Part shown: piece by piece, positions 39,831-49,496 of the stretch
Layout of the letters: each line of letters begins with the position of its first letter
Position numbering within the stretch: the stretch's first letter is position 1
NCBI RefSeq assembly: GCF_000348985.1
Contig: NC_035922.1
Location: 1,191,604 to 1,255,603 of the forward strand
Origin: Huiozyma naganishii CBS 8797
Taxonomy: Eukaryota > Ascomycota > Saccharomycetes > Saccharomycetales > Saccharomycetaceae
Reading direction: 5' to 3'
Length of the DNA stretch: 64,000 nucleotides
Made by a program: the position numbers and the translations under genes
The notes under the pieces: model-generated
Seen by the model: the letters and a program-made list of their open reading frames with translations, nothing else
Database searches by the model: none
Told to the model about the DNA's origin: nothing

Positions 39831-40871
39831 ATGTCCAAGGTTGAACAGATCAGAAAAGACTTGAATGAAATCCATACTGGGTATGGGATGATGAGCTTGA
39901 CATGGGCCGCTAAAGTAGTCCCAGTCCAGCAAAGTCACGAGGCTATGAAGAAAGTCGTCGACTTGGCCATTGAAAACAATACCAAGGCGTTCTTCAATGT
40001 GGGCGAATTTTATGGCCCGGATTTGGTGAACTTGAAACTGGTAAAATCATTCTTTGAAAAATACCCAGAATTGAGAAGCAAAGTTATCATCAGTTGCAAA
40101 GGTGCATACAACATTGAAACTTTCCAGGCAACTGGAAAGTATGACGAAGTCATTGCCAGTATCAAACGGTGTTGTGATGCAGTCGGTGGTTACATCGACA
40201 TATTTGAACCGGCTAGACTAGACCTTTCCATTTTGAAGGAGGGCGAGGTGTATCCAAGGGAATCGTTCGAGGCTCAGGCCAAAATGATTGAGGAATCGTT
40301 CATCGGGGCAATCTCCTTGAGTGAAGTCACTGGAGAACAGATTAGAGCTGTTGCTAAGGACTGGGGCAAATATCTGGTCTGTGTTGAACTTGAGCTGTCC
40401 ATGTTCAGTAGAGACATCTTGATCAATGGTACTGCGAAAGCGTGTAGTGACCTAAACTTGACAATCATCTGCTACTCGCCACTGGGGAGAGGATTGTTGA
40501 CCGGTACAGTGAAGGCCAAGGCACCTCCAAAGGGTGAATTCAAGGCAATGTTGAAGCGGTTCCAAGGTGATGCCTTGGAACACAACCTGCTACTGGTACA
40601 ATTTCTACAGGAAGAGATTGTTGACAAGCGCCCAAAGGACCAACAAATCACTCTACCACAACTGGCCTTGGGTTGGGTTAAAAAATGGCAGAGATCTAAG
40701 ACGTTCCCAGGGGCTAACTTCATTCCAATTCCTTCTGGATCTTCTGCTTCAAGAGTTGCCGAGAACTTCGATGAAGTTAAGGGCAAGATTACAGAAGACG
40801 AATTTGCCAAGATTAACGAGTTTTTGGAACATTTCGAAGTTATTGGTGACAGAGAAGAGATGAATGTATAG
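39831..40871 (+). CDS. YPR127W: Aldo-keto reductase, pyridoxal reductase-like (copy A)
   Basis: 346 residues (345 in S. cerevisiae YPR127W). AKR8-type NADPH-dependent reductase related to fission yeast pyridoxal reductase, converting pyridoxal to pyridoxine. The catalytic Tyr is Y61 in FFNVGEFYGP and Lys is K90 in IISCKGA. The usual catalytic Asp position is Asn (N56), as is normal in this subfamily. NADP-binding C-terminal signature IPIPSGSSASRVAENFDE is present near residues 302-319. A diverged second copy lies at 54266-55327 on the opposite strand; the two bracket an inverted gene block. Keeps the S. cerevisiae orientation of the locus. Confidence 0.92.
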   Translation: MSKVEQIRKDLNEIHTGYGMMSLTWAAKVVPVQQSHEAMKKVVDLAIENNTKAFFNVGEFYGPDLVNLKLVKSFFEKYPELRSKVIISCKGAYNIETFQATGKYDEVIASIKRCCDAVGGYIDIFEPARLDLSILKEGEVYPRESFEAQAKMIEESFIGAISLSEVTGEQIRAVAKDWGKYLVCVELELSMFSRDILINGTAKACSDLNLTIICYSPLGRGLLTGTVKAKAPPKGEFKAMLKRFQGDALEHNLLLVQFLQEEIVDKRPKDQQITLPQLALGWVKKWQRSKTFPGANFIPIPSGSSASRVAENFDEVKGKITEDEFAKINEFLEHFEVIGDREEMNV

Positions 40872-41062
40872 TTTCCACGTAACTTTTATATTCTTAACTA
40901 CTCCTTCCACAATGTTTGTATAATACATGCACTCTCAAACAATAAAATATTAGTATAGTTCACTATGTTACAAGTGTAAATTTCGACATATAATTATATT
41001 GATTTCTTTCAATCTAAATATACATATGTATCGATGCATTTGTTTAGTGTGTTTATTAGGCT

Positions 41063-42763
41063 TCAAAAAGTGGTTTGCTCAATCACAGCCGAATAAATAC
41101 CGTTTCTTCCTCCAGGAGTATGATTTATCCATCTTCCTAATCTGTGCTCTTTACTCACGCTTGCCAAGACCCTGAAAGTCTCTTTACCGGGTTTACCAGA
41201 TTCAACGACCTGAATCCTGTTCACCACACCTTTACAGTTGGGCAACTCTCCCAATAACGAAAATTCCCTTAAGTTCTCTGAGATCTTCCAAACTTTCAAA
41301 ATACCATTCCAAGAACCTGAAATGAATATGTTACTGTACGGTACTGCGTAAATCGAGGTGATCCAAAATGGGTGAGCGATCTTATTATCTTGCACTTGGG
41401 TTCTTCTAACTATTTCGTCTACTTCCCCGGATATTGAAGATTCACTGGGAGCATCTTGATAACCATGACCAGCTCTCTCCGTGAAGATAGGCTTTTTTTT
41501 ACCCGTGGACCACAGGTGTATATTTCCGTTATCGGATCCGGTGACAAAATGTGAATCATCAACCATACTGACAACATCGATGCTCCCCTCACAGAAAAAT
41601 ACAGGCGCTTGGCTTTCATCTGGGTATTCAATCTCACCATCTTCCTTTTCTACTGCATTGGTTTTCATCCATTTCTTTAGTAGTTTCTCGGGATTATCAC
41701 CACCTCTGAAAGTAAGTCTAGTTTCATCTGGAATCTTCCATAACATGGCCGTTTTGTCACGAGCCCCTACACTGACACATCTTTCCATGGCCAGTGCAGA
41801 AATATCTACAACAGAATCGTAATGACCATAAAGAATTTCCAATTGAGCAAACTGATTTATCGAGTATGTTCTGATCTTGTAATCAGCACAAGATGCATAC
41901 AACTGATCCGAGTTGTTTCTAAATGCCAGAGAGAGAATTTCACCTCTACGATCTTTTGTGGGGATGACTTTGACAGGAGCCAACGATTCAGTGCTCCACA
42001 CAATCAGCTTCCGGTCTCTACCGCCTGTCACAACATACTTTCCATCCGGTGAGGCTGCAACTGTTAATATTTCTTTGTAGTGCCCTTCGGTGGTATTTTC
42101 AAACTCATGAGTAGATTTTGGAGTGTACTTGGATCCACCTCTAACATGCTTCATCTTTTTCGGTCTTTTGGAAAAGTCAGTCACATCGTATTTAGTTAAT
42201 TGCAAGTCTCCACTCACCGTATACGCGAATATTTTACCTCTGTTTTTTGCTCTCCCGAACCCCTCCTCAGCATGGAATTTATTCACATCAGGTTGATAAC
42301 AGCTCAGACCGGTTAAACACTTTTCTCCGACTCTAGTAAATGTAACGTTAGCTTCGGTTACAAGTAATTTATCACCAATCAACCGATAAATACGACCTTG
42401 CTGTTCGGCGACGTCTTGCTTAAGCCTTGTTGCAATGATATCCTTGTCTAAATCTGCCGCATCAAAATTGTTGTAATCGTCTAGTTCACGTTGTTCTTTC
42501 TCGAGCGCTGCAGAATCAGAGAGACCGGTAGCAATACTTTTGGCATCCGTTTTAAGATTGTCTAGATATTGTCTAGCCAGCCGCCTTCTTTTATCAGCAG
42601 AATTCTCACCTTCAAACTCTTCATCGGATTCAACCTCTTCTTCATGATCTATAATGGAGTTTTCCCCCTCGTTACCGCTCTCTTCATTAGATGATGGATC
42701 TGTGATTTCTTCATCCTTGTCATGAGCTGGTCGGGAGCTTCCCTCTCTCGATCTTTTAGGCAT
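41063..42763 (-). CDS. RRP9: U3 snoRNP protein Rrp9
   Basis: 566 residues (573 in S. cerevisiae). U3-55K WD40 protein of the small-subunit processome, needed for 18S rRNA maturation. Acidic N terminus (SNEESGNEGEN, EEVESDEEFEGEN) precedes a seven-bladed propeller with repeats such as VVTGGRDRKLIVW, CVSVGARDKTAMLW, FVTGSDNGNIHLW and FISGSWNGILKVW. The next gene, CTF4, lies on the same strand about 230 bp upstream. Promoter words shared with RPC40 support ribosome-synthesis control. Confidence 0.96.
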   Translation of the reverse strand: MPKRSREGSSRPAHDKDEEITDPSSNEESGNEGENSIIDHEEEVESDEEFEGENSADKRRRLARQYLDNLKTDAKSIATGLSDSAALEKEQRELDDYNNFDAADLDKDIIATRLKQDVAEQQGRIYRLIGDKLLVTEANVTFTRVGEKCLTGLSCYQPDVNKFHAEEGFGRAKNRGKIFAYTVSGDLQLTKYDVTDFSKRPKKMKHVRGGSKYTPKSTHEFENTTEGHYKEILTVAASPDGKYVVTGGRDRKLIVWSTESLAPVKVIPTKDRRGEILSLAFRNNSDQLYASCADYKIRTYSINQFAQLEILYGHYDSVVDISALAMERCVSVGARDKTAMLWKIPDETRLTFRGGDNPEKLLKKWMKTNAVEKEDGEIEYPDESQAPVFFCEGSIDVVSMVDDSHFVTGSDNGNIHLWSTGKKKPIFTERAGHGYQDAPSESSISGEVDEIVRRTQVQDNKIAHPFWITSIYAVPYSNIFISGSWNGILKVWKISENLREFSLLGELPNCKGVVNRIQVVESGKPGKETFRVLASVSKEHRLGRWINHTPGGRNGIYSAVIEQTTF

Positions 42764-42863
42764 TATTTATCAGTCGCAAAAAATATCTCTCGAGTAAATG
42801 CGCTTTTATCGAGCAGTATCACAATGCTGTGTATGAACTTTTCAAACTGCTCTAGCAATATCA

Positions 42864-42922
42864 AGCTCATCTCTAATACTTTTTCCATTCTGTACAGAAT
42901 TCATCTTCATCAAAATTTTTCA
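42864..42922 (-). promoter_or_regulatory. PAC-like and RRPE elements upstream of RRP9
   Basis: AGCTCATCTC at 42864-42873 is the same 10-mer found upstream of RPC40. AAAATTTTTCA at 42912-42922 reads TGAAAAATTTT on the minus strand, a full RRPE match. Both lie 100-160 bp upstream of the RRP9 ATG. Confidence 0.6.
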
Positions 42923-42997
42923 CATCACTTTAGACGGTATGGCACAGATTCGTTTTACTATGTAATTGATACAGACGGTTAGGGATCCAGTACACCA

Positions 42998-45844
42998 TCA
43001 CTTCATACTGTCCATTTGCCTCTCAAAACGAGTCTCTCGTATGTCGTTGATCCGCTTCATCAAAGACATCATCTCCGCTCTTTCTGCAATCTTTGCGGCT
43101 GCAGTTAGCGCGCGATCTTGCTTCAATTCTTGTACCAACGAAAGTGCTTTATCTGAGTCCTGGGTGGAACACGCCACCGCAAACAAACGTAGCAACGCTT
43201 TATCGTAATTATTATTCAGCTGGGCTATAATCTCGTTTTCGTTGCCAAATAGCTCACCTTCATTTTCCAGAGTATCACTTAGGAGTCCGCTTAGGATTTT
43301 AGAACGCATTAATTCCTCTTCCGCAGCCATATTATCGGGTACCTTGATCTCCTTCCCGGAGATCCCATCGCCCTTGTCTTTTCCAAGCTCCGCAGAATCT
43401 GCTTGTGCGTCCTCGTCCTCATCCCGCTTTGAAAGCGTTTCCTCCCATATTTGTTGTTTGACTAAAACTGGTATTCTCACCTCCATTTCAGACGGTAGGG
43501 GGAGAGGGAAGCCCGGCCAAGCGTTTTTACCTTTCACCAATATACAGTTCAGAGTGTCAAACGATAAACCTAAGGGCCATACGTGAATGTCGTGCTTATC
43601 CTTACCCCCGGTCATCTTCCACAACTCGAGGTTAGAATCTAAGAGAGGAACCCATCTGCTTTCAGTAGGAGATGTCCATTTACTTAGTACCAAGAGCACG
43701 TTATCATTACCGAATATACATGGGTCCCCGTATTGCGAAAAAAACACACTCTTGATACCCAGAGGATTGAAGGCAGTAAAGGACGATGCACCAAATTCGT
43801 CAGTCTGGTCCATATTTTGCGGAAGAATAATGGGTAGGGGACATTCCCTTTGGAAATATCTCGATTTTGTTGGCGATTGCTCTAACAATGAATATGAGAT
43901 ACCGTGAAATGGAGAGTAGTGAACCGTAAACACTTTATAATCTAGTGCAGTTAATGTTACAACTGGCGACATCTTTTCCACAGTTATTGGAACAGCATAT
44001 TGGTTAAAAATTCTAATATAGCCAAACGATGTACCAACAATAATCCTTTGGGGTGTCGCAGCAACAGCAGTTATGATTTCCCCTTTACTCAAGGGTATTG
44101 TTTTGGTCCAGTTGGAGTGAAATGTACCATAAGGTCTGTAATGTAGCTGACCGCTTTTTGATTGTGCAAATAGAGTTCCGTTTTCATTCAAGAAGCAAGT
44201 ATCGAAGCCAAACAAGTCCTCAAAATGATATTCGGTGAACCTGCCGATATCGAAAAAGGAGACAGTAATACTGAACTGTTCGTTGTTCTTTACGGTACTA
44301 ACGTAGCCAATGCTATTCATGGTAAGATACCTTCTATCCCCGACACCGAATGGCGTTGCACCTGGTGATATTGGTTTGTACCGAAAAGTTGGGGGTGCTA
44401 CTAGCCTTCCTGAGGTGAAGCTTTTACTTTTATCAAAGATTGGGAGAGACATTTTCTGCTTCTTTGCGGGCACATACCCAGCACCATCGTCGTCATCAAT
44501 GAACTCTTCTGCTTCAGAATCTTCTTCTTCTTCTTCTTCTTCTTCTTCAGAAAGGTTCCTTTTCTTGCCGTTTTGCAGATCGTTCAATTCCTTCCTTTCT
44601 TGAGTAAAAACACCATTGGAGTTGCTATCTTCATCGTCAGAGCCACCTTCTTCAGCAACGCCATCTACCAAAGTACTCTTGGGTTTACCCTCATTTAACA
44701 CTTCATCCAGTTCTTCATCGGAATCGTCGTCTTGAACGAAAACACTTTTAGATGTAACTTTTGTGCCTTTGCTACCTTCTGTGTCATCTCGTGAAATCTT
44801 CGTATTGACAGCGTCTTTCACGTGAATAAAATAGCCTGACCAAGTCCCAAGGATGATATCCAACGTTTTACTGTCAGACCCGATTTTCCACACAAAGTTT
44901 GTAATCTGTTGAGAAAACTTTCTTTGGTATGTGACCTCCGACTTTTCCCAGTCCCAAACGATAAGCTCATTGTCCAAGTTCACTGCAGCAACGTGGGTTC
45001 CTTGTGAACTGTCAAATTTCAGATCAATAAATTTTGACACACTGGATGTCTTTGGTGGTTGCACCAGCGTCTTGAGAAGTTCGTAGTTTTTCAGACTGAA
45101 CACCTTCACGGTAAGATCGGAACAAGGAATTGCGAAATTTAACCCTGTAGGGTGCCATGCCACACGAGTGCAAATTCTGTTTTGTGGTTGAAATTCTGCA
45201 TCCGATATATGTAGATCATTATCATCCGAGTCGTTGCTCACGTCATCGGCAATTATTTTGTCCAGTGTAGATGGTTCGTTTTCGTCGGAATACGAATTCT
45301 TATTAATATACCCGTCCAACTCTTTAACTTTATTGGGAACCGCAGAGGTCAGTGAAAAGAATTGAATTGTACCGTCAATGAAGGAAACTGCCAGAAGATT
45401 CGTGGTGGGACTATACGACAGTTGGCTGATTTGCTCTCGGATTTTAATGTTGTTGTTGCCAGTTGCACCTACTTCCACCGAGGCCAACACCAGGTCATCA
45501 CCACCCATGATAAACATCTTCCCATTGTGGATTGACACACAATCTCTCACGGGCAGGCCGAACCTAGCCAGTAGCTGGTGCCTCGCAGCGGTACTCTTAT
45601 AATCGTAAGCGATTGCATCACCGCTGGAAGACGTAAGTACAAATTTAGAATTGGAGACGGTGCATATGGATGTGAGCCCTTCCAAAATATCGATTACCTC
45701 GGGTTCTTTCTCGGGATGATTCAGTGCCAGGATCTTGGTAAGACCTTTTTTGTTTGCAGCAAATAGCGTGTTGTTATCGAAACCCAACGATAGCAGCGTT
45801 TTCCCACCGTATTCAAAAACCGGTTTCTTTACAACCTCTGGCAT
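42998..45844 (-). CDS. CTF4: Replisome hub protein Ctf4
   Basis: 948 residues from the ATG complement at 45842-45844 (927 in S. cerevisiae). Links the CMG helicase to DNA polymerase alpha and cohesion factors. The N-terminal WD40 propeller begins FEYGGKTLLSLGFDNN. A very acidic linker (SEEEEEEEEDSEAEEF) is encoded by a CTT/GAA microsatellite. The C-terminal SepB-like propeller (RYLTMNSIGYVSTV, ITAVAATPQRIIVGTSFGYI) and helical bundle form the trimerisation unit. An MCB and SCB-like word lie about 85-105 bp upstream of the start, fitting G1/S expression. Confidence 0.96.
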   Translation of the reverse strand: MPEVVKKPVFEYGGKTLLSLGFDNNTLFAANKKGLTKILALNHPEKEPEVIDILEGLTSICTVSNSKFVLTSSSGDAIAYDYKSTAARHQLLARFGLPVRDCVSIHNGKMFIMGGDDLVLASVEVGATGNNNIKIREQISQLSYSPTTNLLAVSFIDGTIQFFSLTSAVPNKVKELDGYINKNSYSDENEPSTLDKIIADDVSNDSDDNDLHISDAEFQPQNRICTRVAWHPTGLNFAIPCSDLTVKVFSLKNYELLKTLVQPPKTSSVSKFIDLKFDSSQGTHVAAVNLDNELIVWDWEKSEVTYQRKFSQQITNFVWKIGSDSKTLDIILGTWSGYFIHVKDAVNTKISRDDTEGSKGTKVTSKSVFVQDDDSDEELDEVLNEGKPKSTLVDGVAEEGGSDDEDSNSNGVFTQERKELNDLQNGKKRNLSEEEEEEEEEDSEAEEFIDDDDGAGYVPAKKQKMSLPIFDKSKSFTSGRLVAPPTFRYKPISPGATPFGVGDRRYLTMNSIGYVSTVKNNEQFSITVSFFDIGRFTEYHFEDLFGFDTCFLNENGTLFAQSKSGQLHYRPYGTFHSNWTKTIPLSKGEIITAVAATPQRIIVGTSFGYIRIFNQYAVPITVEKMSPVVTLTALDYKVFTVHYSPFHGISYSLLEQSPTKSRYFQRECPLPIILPQNMDQTDEFGASSFTAFNPLGIKSVFFSQYGDPCIFGNDNVLLVLSKWTSPTESRWVPLLDSNLELWKMTGGKDKHDIHVWPLGLSFDTLNCILVKGKNAWPGFPLPLPSEMEVRIPVLVKQQIWEETLSKRDEDEDAQADSAELGKDKGDGISGKEIKVPDNMAAEEELMRSKILSGLLSDTLENEGELFGNENEIIAQLNNNYDKALLRLFAVACSTQDSDKALSLVQELKQDRALTAAAKIAERAEMMSLMKRINDIRETRFERQMDSMK
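44521..44547 (+). repeat. (CTT)9 microsatellite inside CTF4
   Basis: Nine perfect CTT units, coding an uninterrupted Glu run on the minus strand. Confidence 0.95.
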
Positions 45845-46294
45845 AACCGTGTTTTGCAAGCTTGGCAGTTTGCTTAGTGGGTTGTAGAAGCGATTTGATC
45901 ACTCTCTCTAGTGACAGATTCTCTTGACGCGCCGAATTTTTCAGTTTCGCGTTTATCACTTTTTATGACACAGTTATTTGTGACGCTGCAACGAAGAGAT
46001 GTAAGGTTGGGTAGTAGAAGCAGCTGCAACACTGTCTAATATGCTGTTCTGCTGCGACAGGTGTTACGCCGAGGATCAAGACCGTGATACACCGTCCTTA
46101 TCGAGGGAACCCCTCCCACTAGTCTCTTGGCAATGCCATATCACTCCCCACGAAGAGGAACTCTGAGATCCACCGCAAATTTTTTTAAATCGATTCCAAA
46201 GAAGAGCGTCAGACCTTTAAAGCGATGTATGTTTGCAGGGGGGGTCTTGGATCTGGTCCCTGTGGTATCCTGGAGAGGTCAATTGACAGCACAC
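45845..46294. promoter_or_regulatory. Divergent promoter CTF4 / NUP57 with MCB and SCB-like words
   Basis: 450 bp. ACGCG at 45927-45931 and TTTCGCG (CGCGAAA) at 45945-45951 lie upstream of CTF4. The NUP57 frame is open upstream from 46127 (with ATGs), but the extra 56 codons have no FG or nucleoporin character. Confidence 0.5.
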
Positions 46295-48169
46295 ATGTTT
46301 GGCAGTAACAATGCTGGGAACACGGGCTCCACTGGGTTTTCCTTTGGCAACAAAAGTAACAGTGCGGGTGGTGGTCTCTTTGGGAACAACGCTAATCAAC
46401 AGACTGGTGGGGGTGGCCTTCTAGGCGCCAGCAAGCCGGCATTTGGTACCAATGCGCCTTCGCAGAGTGGGGGGATGTTTGGGCAAAACCAGCAACAACA
46501 ATCCGGTGGGCTGTTTGGTCAAAGTCAGCAACCGCAAACACAACAATCTGGTGGACTGTTCGGTCAGAACCAGCAGCAACAACCTGGGCAACAATCCGGT
46601 GGACTGTTTGGTCAAAGTCAGCAGCAACCTGGGCAGCAGCCAGGTGGGTTGTTTGGCCAGAGTCAGCAGCAACAGCCTGGACAACAATCCGGTGGGCTGT
46701 TTGGTCAAAGTCAGCAACCGCAAACACAACAATCTGGTGGACTGTTCGGTCAGAACCAGCAACAACAACCTGGGCAACAATCCGGTGGACTGTTTGGTCA
46801 AAATCAGCAACAGCAGCAGCAGTCAGGTGGTTTATTTGGTGCGAATAAACCCGCGACTGGAGGTGGTTTGTTTGGCCAACAGGCTGGGTCCGCTCCTGGA
46901 GGAGGACTCTTTGGTGCAAAGCAGCCTGCTACGAATACCGCGGGAGGTCTATTTGGTAACTCTAACACGACCCAGCCAGCAAGTGGAACTGGTGGTCTAT
47001 TTGGCGCTAAACCTGCCGGGACAACCACTGGTCTTTTCGGTCAGAACCAAAACCAGAATTCCGCTGGTGGGGGTCTCTTCGGCAATAACATTACAGGCAA
47101 CAAAACCGGAGGGTTATTCGGGCAACAACAACAACAACAACAACAGCAACCCCAATCTACTTTGGGAAATCCTGCAATTCCCTCGAGCCAGCCGTCATTT
47201 GCCTGGTCACAAAACACCAACCAACAACAGCCGAATGGTTCACAAACGTCGACGCTGTTCCCAACACAGAGCAGCATGGCACCATATGGTGCAGGCACTG
47301 CCACTAACAACATGCCGATGAACAACTATAACAATAGCTTATATGCATTACAGCAGCAGCAGCATTCTGCGAACTACCCGCAACAAATCCAAGAACAGAT
47401 CATAAAATGTAAAGAATCGTGGGATCCATTATCATTTAAATCCAAACTCAGGACCTTTGTCTACAATAAAGTCAACGAGACTGATGCTATAGTGTACAAT
47501 AATAAGCCTCCAAATGTGATACAAGAGGAATGGGACCAAGCAATTGAAAATAAACCTAAGCCAATTTCCAACCTGATCCCAATTCAGATTTTCGGTTTTG
47601 AGGAACTGAACCAACGGAATCAGTTACAAATAGAGAATGTCGCCAAAATTAGAATGATATTGAAAGACATGCTTGATAAAAACACCCAGTTACAGCAACG
47701 GCACGAGTTAGAGACTGCATCGCGCATTTTGAAAGTTGTTTCTAAGAATGTTGAGATCGAACGAAGGATCCTGAAACTGGGGTCGCAGTTGAGTATATTG
47801 AAGAACAGAGGTCTTCCAATGACCATTAACGAAGAAAAAATGTGGACGCAGTTTAAATCTCTACTGGATAGGTCACAAGATCCAGCCGGACTCGGGAAAA
47901 CAAACGAACTTTGGGCCCGTCTAACTGTGCTAAAGGAACGTGCCAAGAACATATCCCAACAGCTTGATAATACAATGGTAATAATTAATGAAAATGGTGG
48001 TAGTGATAGCAACACAGATGGCAAAGCATCTGGTGAAGTGTATGATGCAGGCAACCAGAAGATTGATAAAATTGCTCACATTTTGAATAATCAACAACGC
48101 GGTATATGTTATTTGAACTCTGTCCTTGAGAAGGATCATGCCAAGGTTGATGGTATGTTGAAGAACTGA
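46295..48169 (+). CDS. NUP57: FG nucleoporin Nup57
   Basis: 624 residues from the ATG at 46295 (541 in S. cerevisiae), starting MFGSNNAGN as expected. The first 320 residues are GLFG/FG repeats with Gln-rich spacers (GGLFGQNQQQQ) that form the selective barrier of the nuclear pore. The C-terminal half carries the coiled coils that bind Nsp1 and Nup49 (IRMILKDMLDKNTQLQQRHE, LKVVSKNVEIERRILKLG). A 56-codon upstream extension with earlier ATGs (46127) looks non-coding and is left out. The extra length over S. cerevisiae comes mainly from repeat duplication. Counterpart YGR119W is on chromosome VII, while its neighbours here are chromosome XVI genes. Confidence 0.95.
   Translation: MFGSNNAGNTGSTGFSFGNKSNSAGGGLFGNNANQQTGGGGLLGASKPAFGTNAPSQSGGMFGQNQQQQSGGLFGQSQQPQTQQSGGLFGQNQQQQPGQQSGGLFGQSQQQPGQQPGGLFGQSQQQQPGQQSGGLFGQSQQPQTQQSGGLFGQNQQQQPGQQSGGLFGQNQQQQQQSGGLFGANKPATGGGLFGQQAGSAPGGGLFGAKQPATNTAGGLFGNSNTTQPASGTGGLFGAKPAGTTTGLFGQNQNQNSAGGGLFGNNITGNKTGGLFGQQQQQQQQQPQSTLGNPAIPSSQPSFAWSQNTNQQQPNGSQTSTLFPTQSSMAPYGAGTATNNMPMNNYNNSLYALQQQQHSANYPQQIQEQIIKCKESWDPLSFKSKLRTFVYNKVNETDAIVYNNKPPNVIQEEWDQAIENKPKPISNLIPIQIFGFEELNQRNQLQIENVAKIRMILKDMLDKNTQLQQRHELETASRILKVVSKNVEIERRILKLGSQLSILKNRGLPMTINEEKMWTQFKSLLDRSQDPAGLGKTNELWARLTVLKERAKNISQQLDNTMVIINENGGSDSNTDGKASGEVYDAGNQKIDKIAHILNNQQRGICYLNSVLEKDHAKVDGMLKN
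46505..46806 (+). repeat. 186-bp-spaced direct duplication in the NUP57 FG region
   Basis: A segment of about 115 bp beginning GGTGGGCTGTTTGGTCAAAG occurs at 46505 and again at 46691 with about one mismatch. It lies within a wider field of shorter GLFG-coding repeats. Confidence 0.85.
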
Positions 48170-48226
48170 GAATGGTTATGTTTCGGTATATATGTACACA
48201 CATATTTAGTAGTAGCCCAATATTGC

Positions 48227-48946
48227 CTAAAATCCATTGAAACCATGAAGTAGCAGATCTAAGCGTTGCTTTTCTTCCTCAGTTGTCGTCTCAGAGAAAG
48301 GCTGTAACCAAGTGCTCAACCCCTTTGGTAGATCGTTGGTGTTTATATACAGATATGGTTTGAGTTGAATATTATCTTGCTGACCTGTTGGGAAAGTATC
48401 GAGGAGTTCAACCTTTGCACTCGTCTCCCCAGTTCTCTTCTCATTAAACTGGGACATCAATGACCCTAGGTCTTTCGCAGGAAACACGGTACCAGTATTC
48501 GAGGTTAGTTTCATCTCTGTGGGATCTGCCAGTATCCACGGACTGTTGTTACTGTGCGTAGTTCCTCCAGTAAGTATTTGTCCCAGTAGTTTATCCCTCT
48601 TTATATGGAGCTGCTGTCCGCGTTCTCGCTCCACAATTGGGCGTCTGGAACCAGCCCTCGCCGCCGACATCTTCATACCTTGCACTCTTGCCAAGAATTC
48701 GGCGAGAAGGTCTCTCCTCTCTGTGCTCAAAACCATCTGTATTTTGGGAGAGCTGACCATCTGTGCCAACCCACCGTCTCTCACGTAGGTCAAGTCCTTG
48801 CAATACAGCACGTTGCTAATGGACCTTAATCCACGAACCAGTGCTTGAGACGTGCTACGGAGCTCGGGGAGCGACAGACCAGCCACTCTCCCGATTCTCC
48901 ACTCCACTATACAACATTTGGTCCGTATATGTTGCAGCATGGACAT
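48227..48946 (-). CDS. MSS18: Mss18-like mitochondrial intron splicing factor
   Basis: 239 residues (268 in S. cerevisiae Mss18, YPR134W). No catalytic domain is visible. Basic N-terminal region (IRTKCCIVEWRIGR) suits mitochondrial import. Named mainly from position: it lies between SPN1/TOM5 and CTF4/NUP57, with the right strand after inversion of the block. In S. cerevisiae Mss18 helps splice intron aI5-beta of COX1. The family evolves fast, so sequence support is modest. Confidence 0.6.
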   Translation of the reverse strand: MSMLQHIRTKCCIVEWRIGRVAGLSLPELRSTSQALVRGLRSISNVLYCKDLTYVRDGGLAQMVSSPKIQMVLSTERRDLLAEFLARVQGMKMSAARAGSRRPIVERERGQQLHIKRDKLLGQILTGGTTHSNNSPWILADPTEMKLTSNTGTVFPAKDLGSLMSQFNEKRTGETSAKVELLDTFPTGQQDNIQLKPYLYINTNDLPKGLSTWLQPFSETTTEEEKQRLDLLLHGFNGF

Positions 48947-49113
48947 GATTCAACCGTCTCTCTGTTACGAGGAAGTGCACATCTTCCGCAAAACGCGGTA
49001 GGGAACAGTAGATATCATGATATTGACACTACACAAAGAGTAGATATATAAGCGTAATATAACAAGCGTGCTGTAACGAAATGGGACTATTCTGTACGCC
49101 GTCTCACTACCGT

Positions 49114-49270
49114 CTATTTCCATTGTCTNNNNNNNNNNNNNNNNNNNNTAGGACGAGGACCCAAACGACACTGTCACCGGCGATCGCAGCAGTCTTCAAA
49201 GTGGTCATCGTCTGTTGTCTCGTGTAGTCTCTTCTCCTCCTCGGACGTTCTGACTCTGGGAACCAAACAT
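49114..49270 (-). CDS. TOM5: Tom5, TOM complex small subunit; broken by gap and two frame changes
   Basis: Not a continuous frame, but its pieces line up in order with yeast Tom5 (50 residues), the small tail-anchored subunit that passes precursors into the TOM pore. The minus-strand ATG at 49268-49270 gives MFGSQSQN; one frame over reads SEEEKRLHE; the next reads QQTMTTLKTAAIAG and a hydrophobic run (VVWVLVL). Then come 20 N (49129-49148), and after the gap the frame ends RQWK-TAG at 49114-49116, as Tom5 ends KQWK. Total length (157 bp) fits a 50-residue gene plus small errors. The position between SPN1 and MSS18 equals YPR133W-A. Frame changes next to a gap suggest poor assembly rather than a dead gene. 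Confidence 0.75.
49129..49148. other. Assembly gap (20 N)
   Basis: Twenty consecutive N, lying in the predicted membrane segment of TOM5. Real gap length is unknown. Confidence 0.99.
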
Positions 49271-49496
49271 TGTCTAATTGGTGTTCTGTGAGGTAAATTT
49301 GGACAGAAGCACTGGGGGTTCTTGTCAACGGTCCTTGGATCCTTTTTACTTCAACAGTCTCGGGAACTGTAGTTGAAGACGTTTTCTGATACTTTGCAAA
49401 TGCAAAAATTACATACAAATTTGAGGATGTCTACTTGGAGGGCAGTGATATAAACGAAGAGTGGTAGCTTCAGAAGGTCAACGACTGTGTAGAGCC

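Noticed and set aside
46127..46294. 56-codon N-terminal extension of NUP57 (has ATGs)
   Set aside because: No FG character and no match to Nup57; MFGSNNAGN at 46295 is the expected start.
46392..46919. Long antisense frames (129-175 codons) opposite the NUP57 repeats
   Set aside because: By-product of the Gln/Gly repeat coding; repetitive low-complexity translation.
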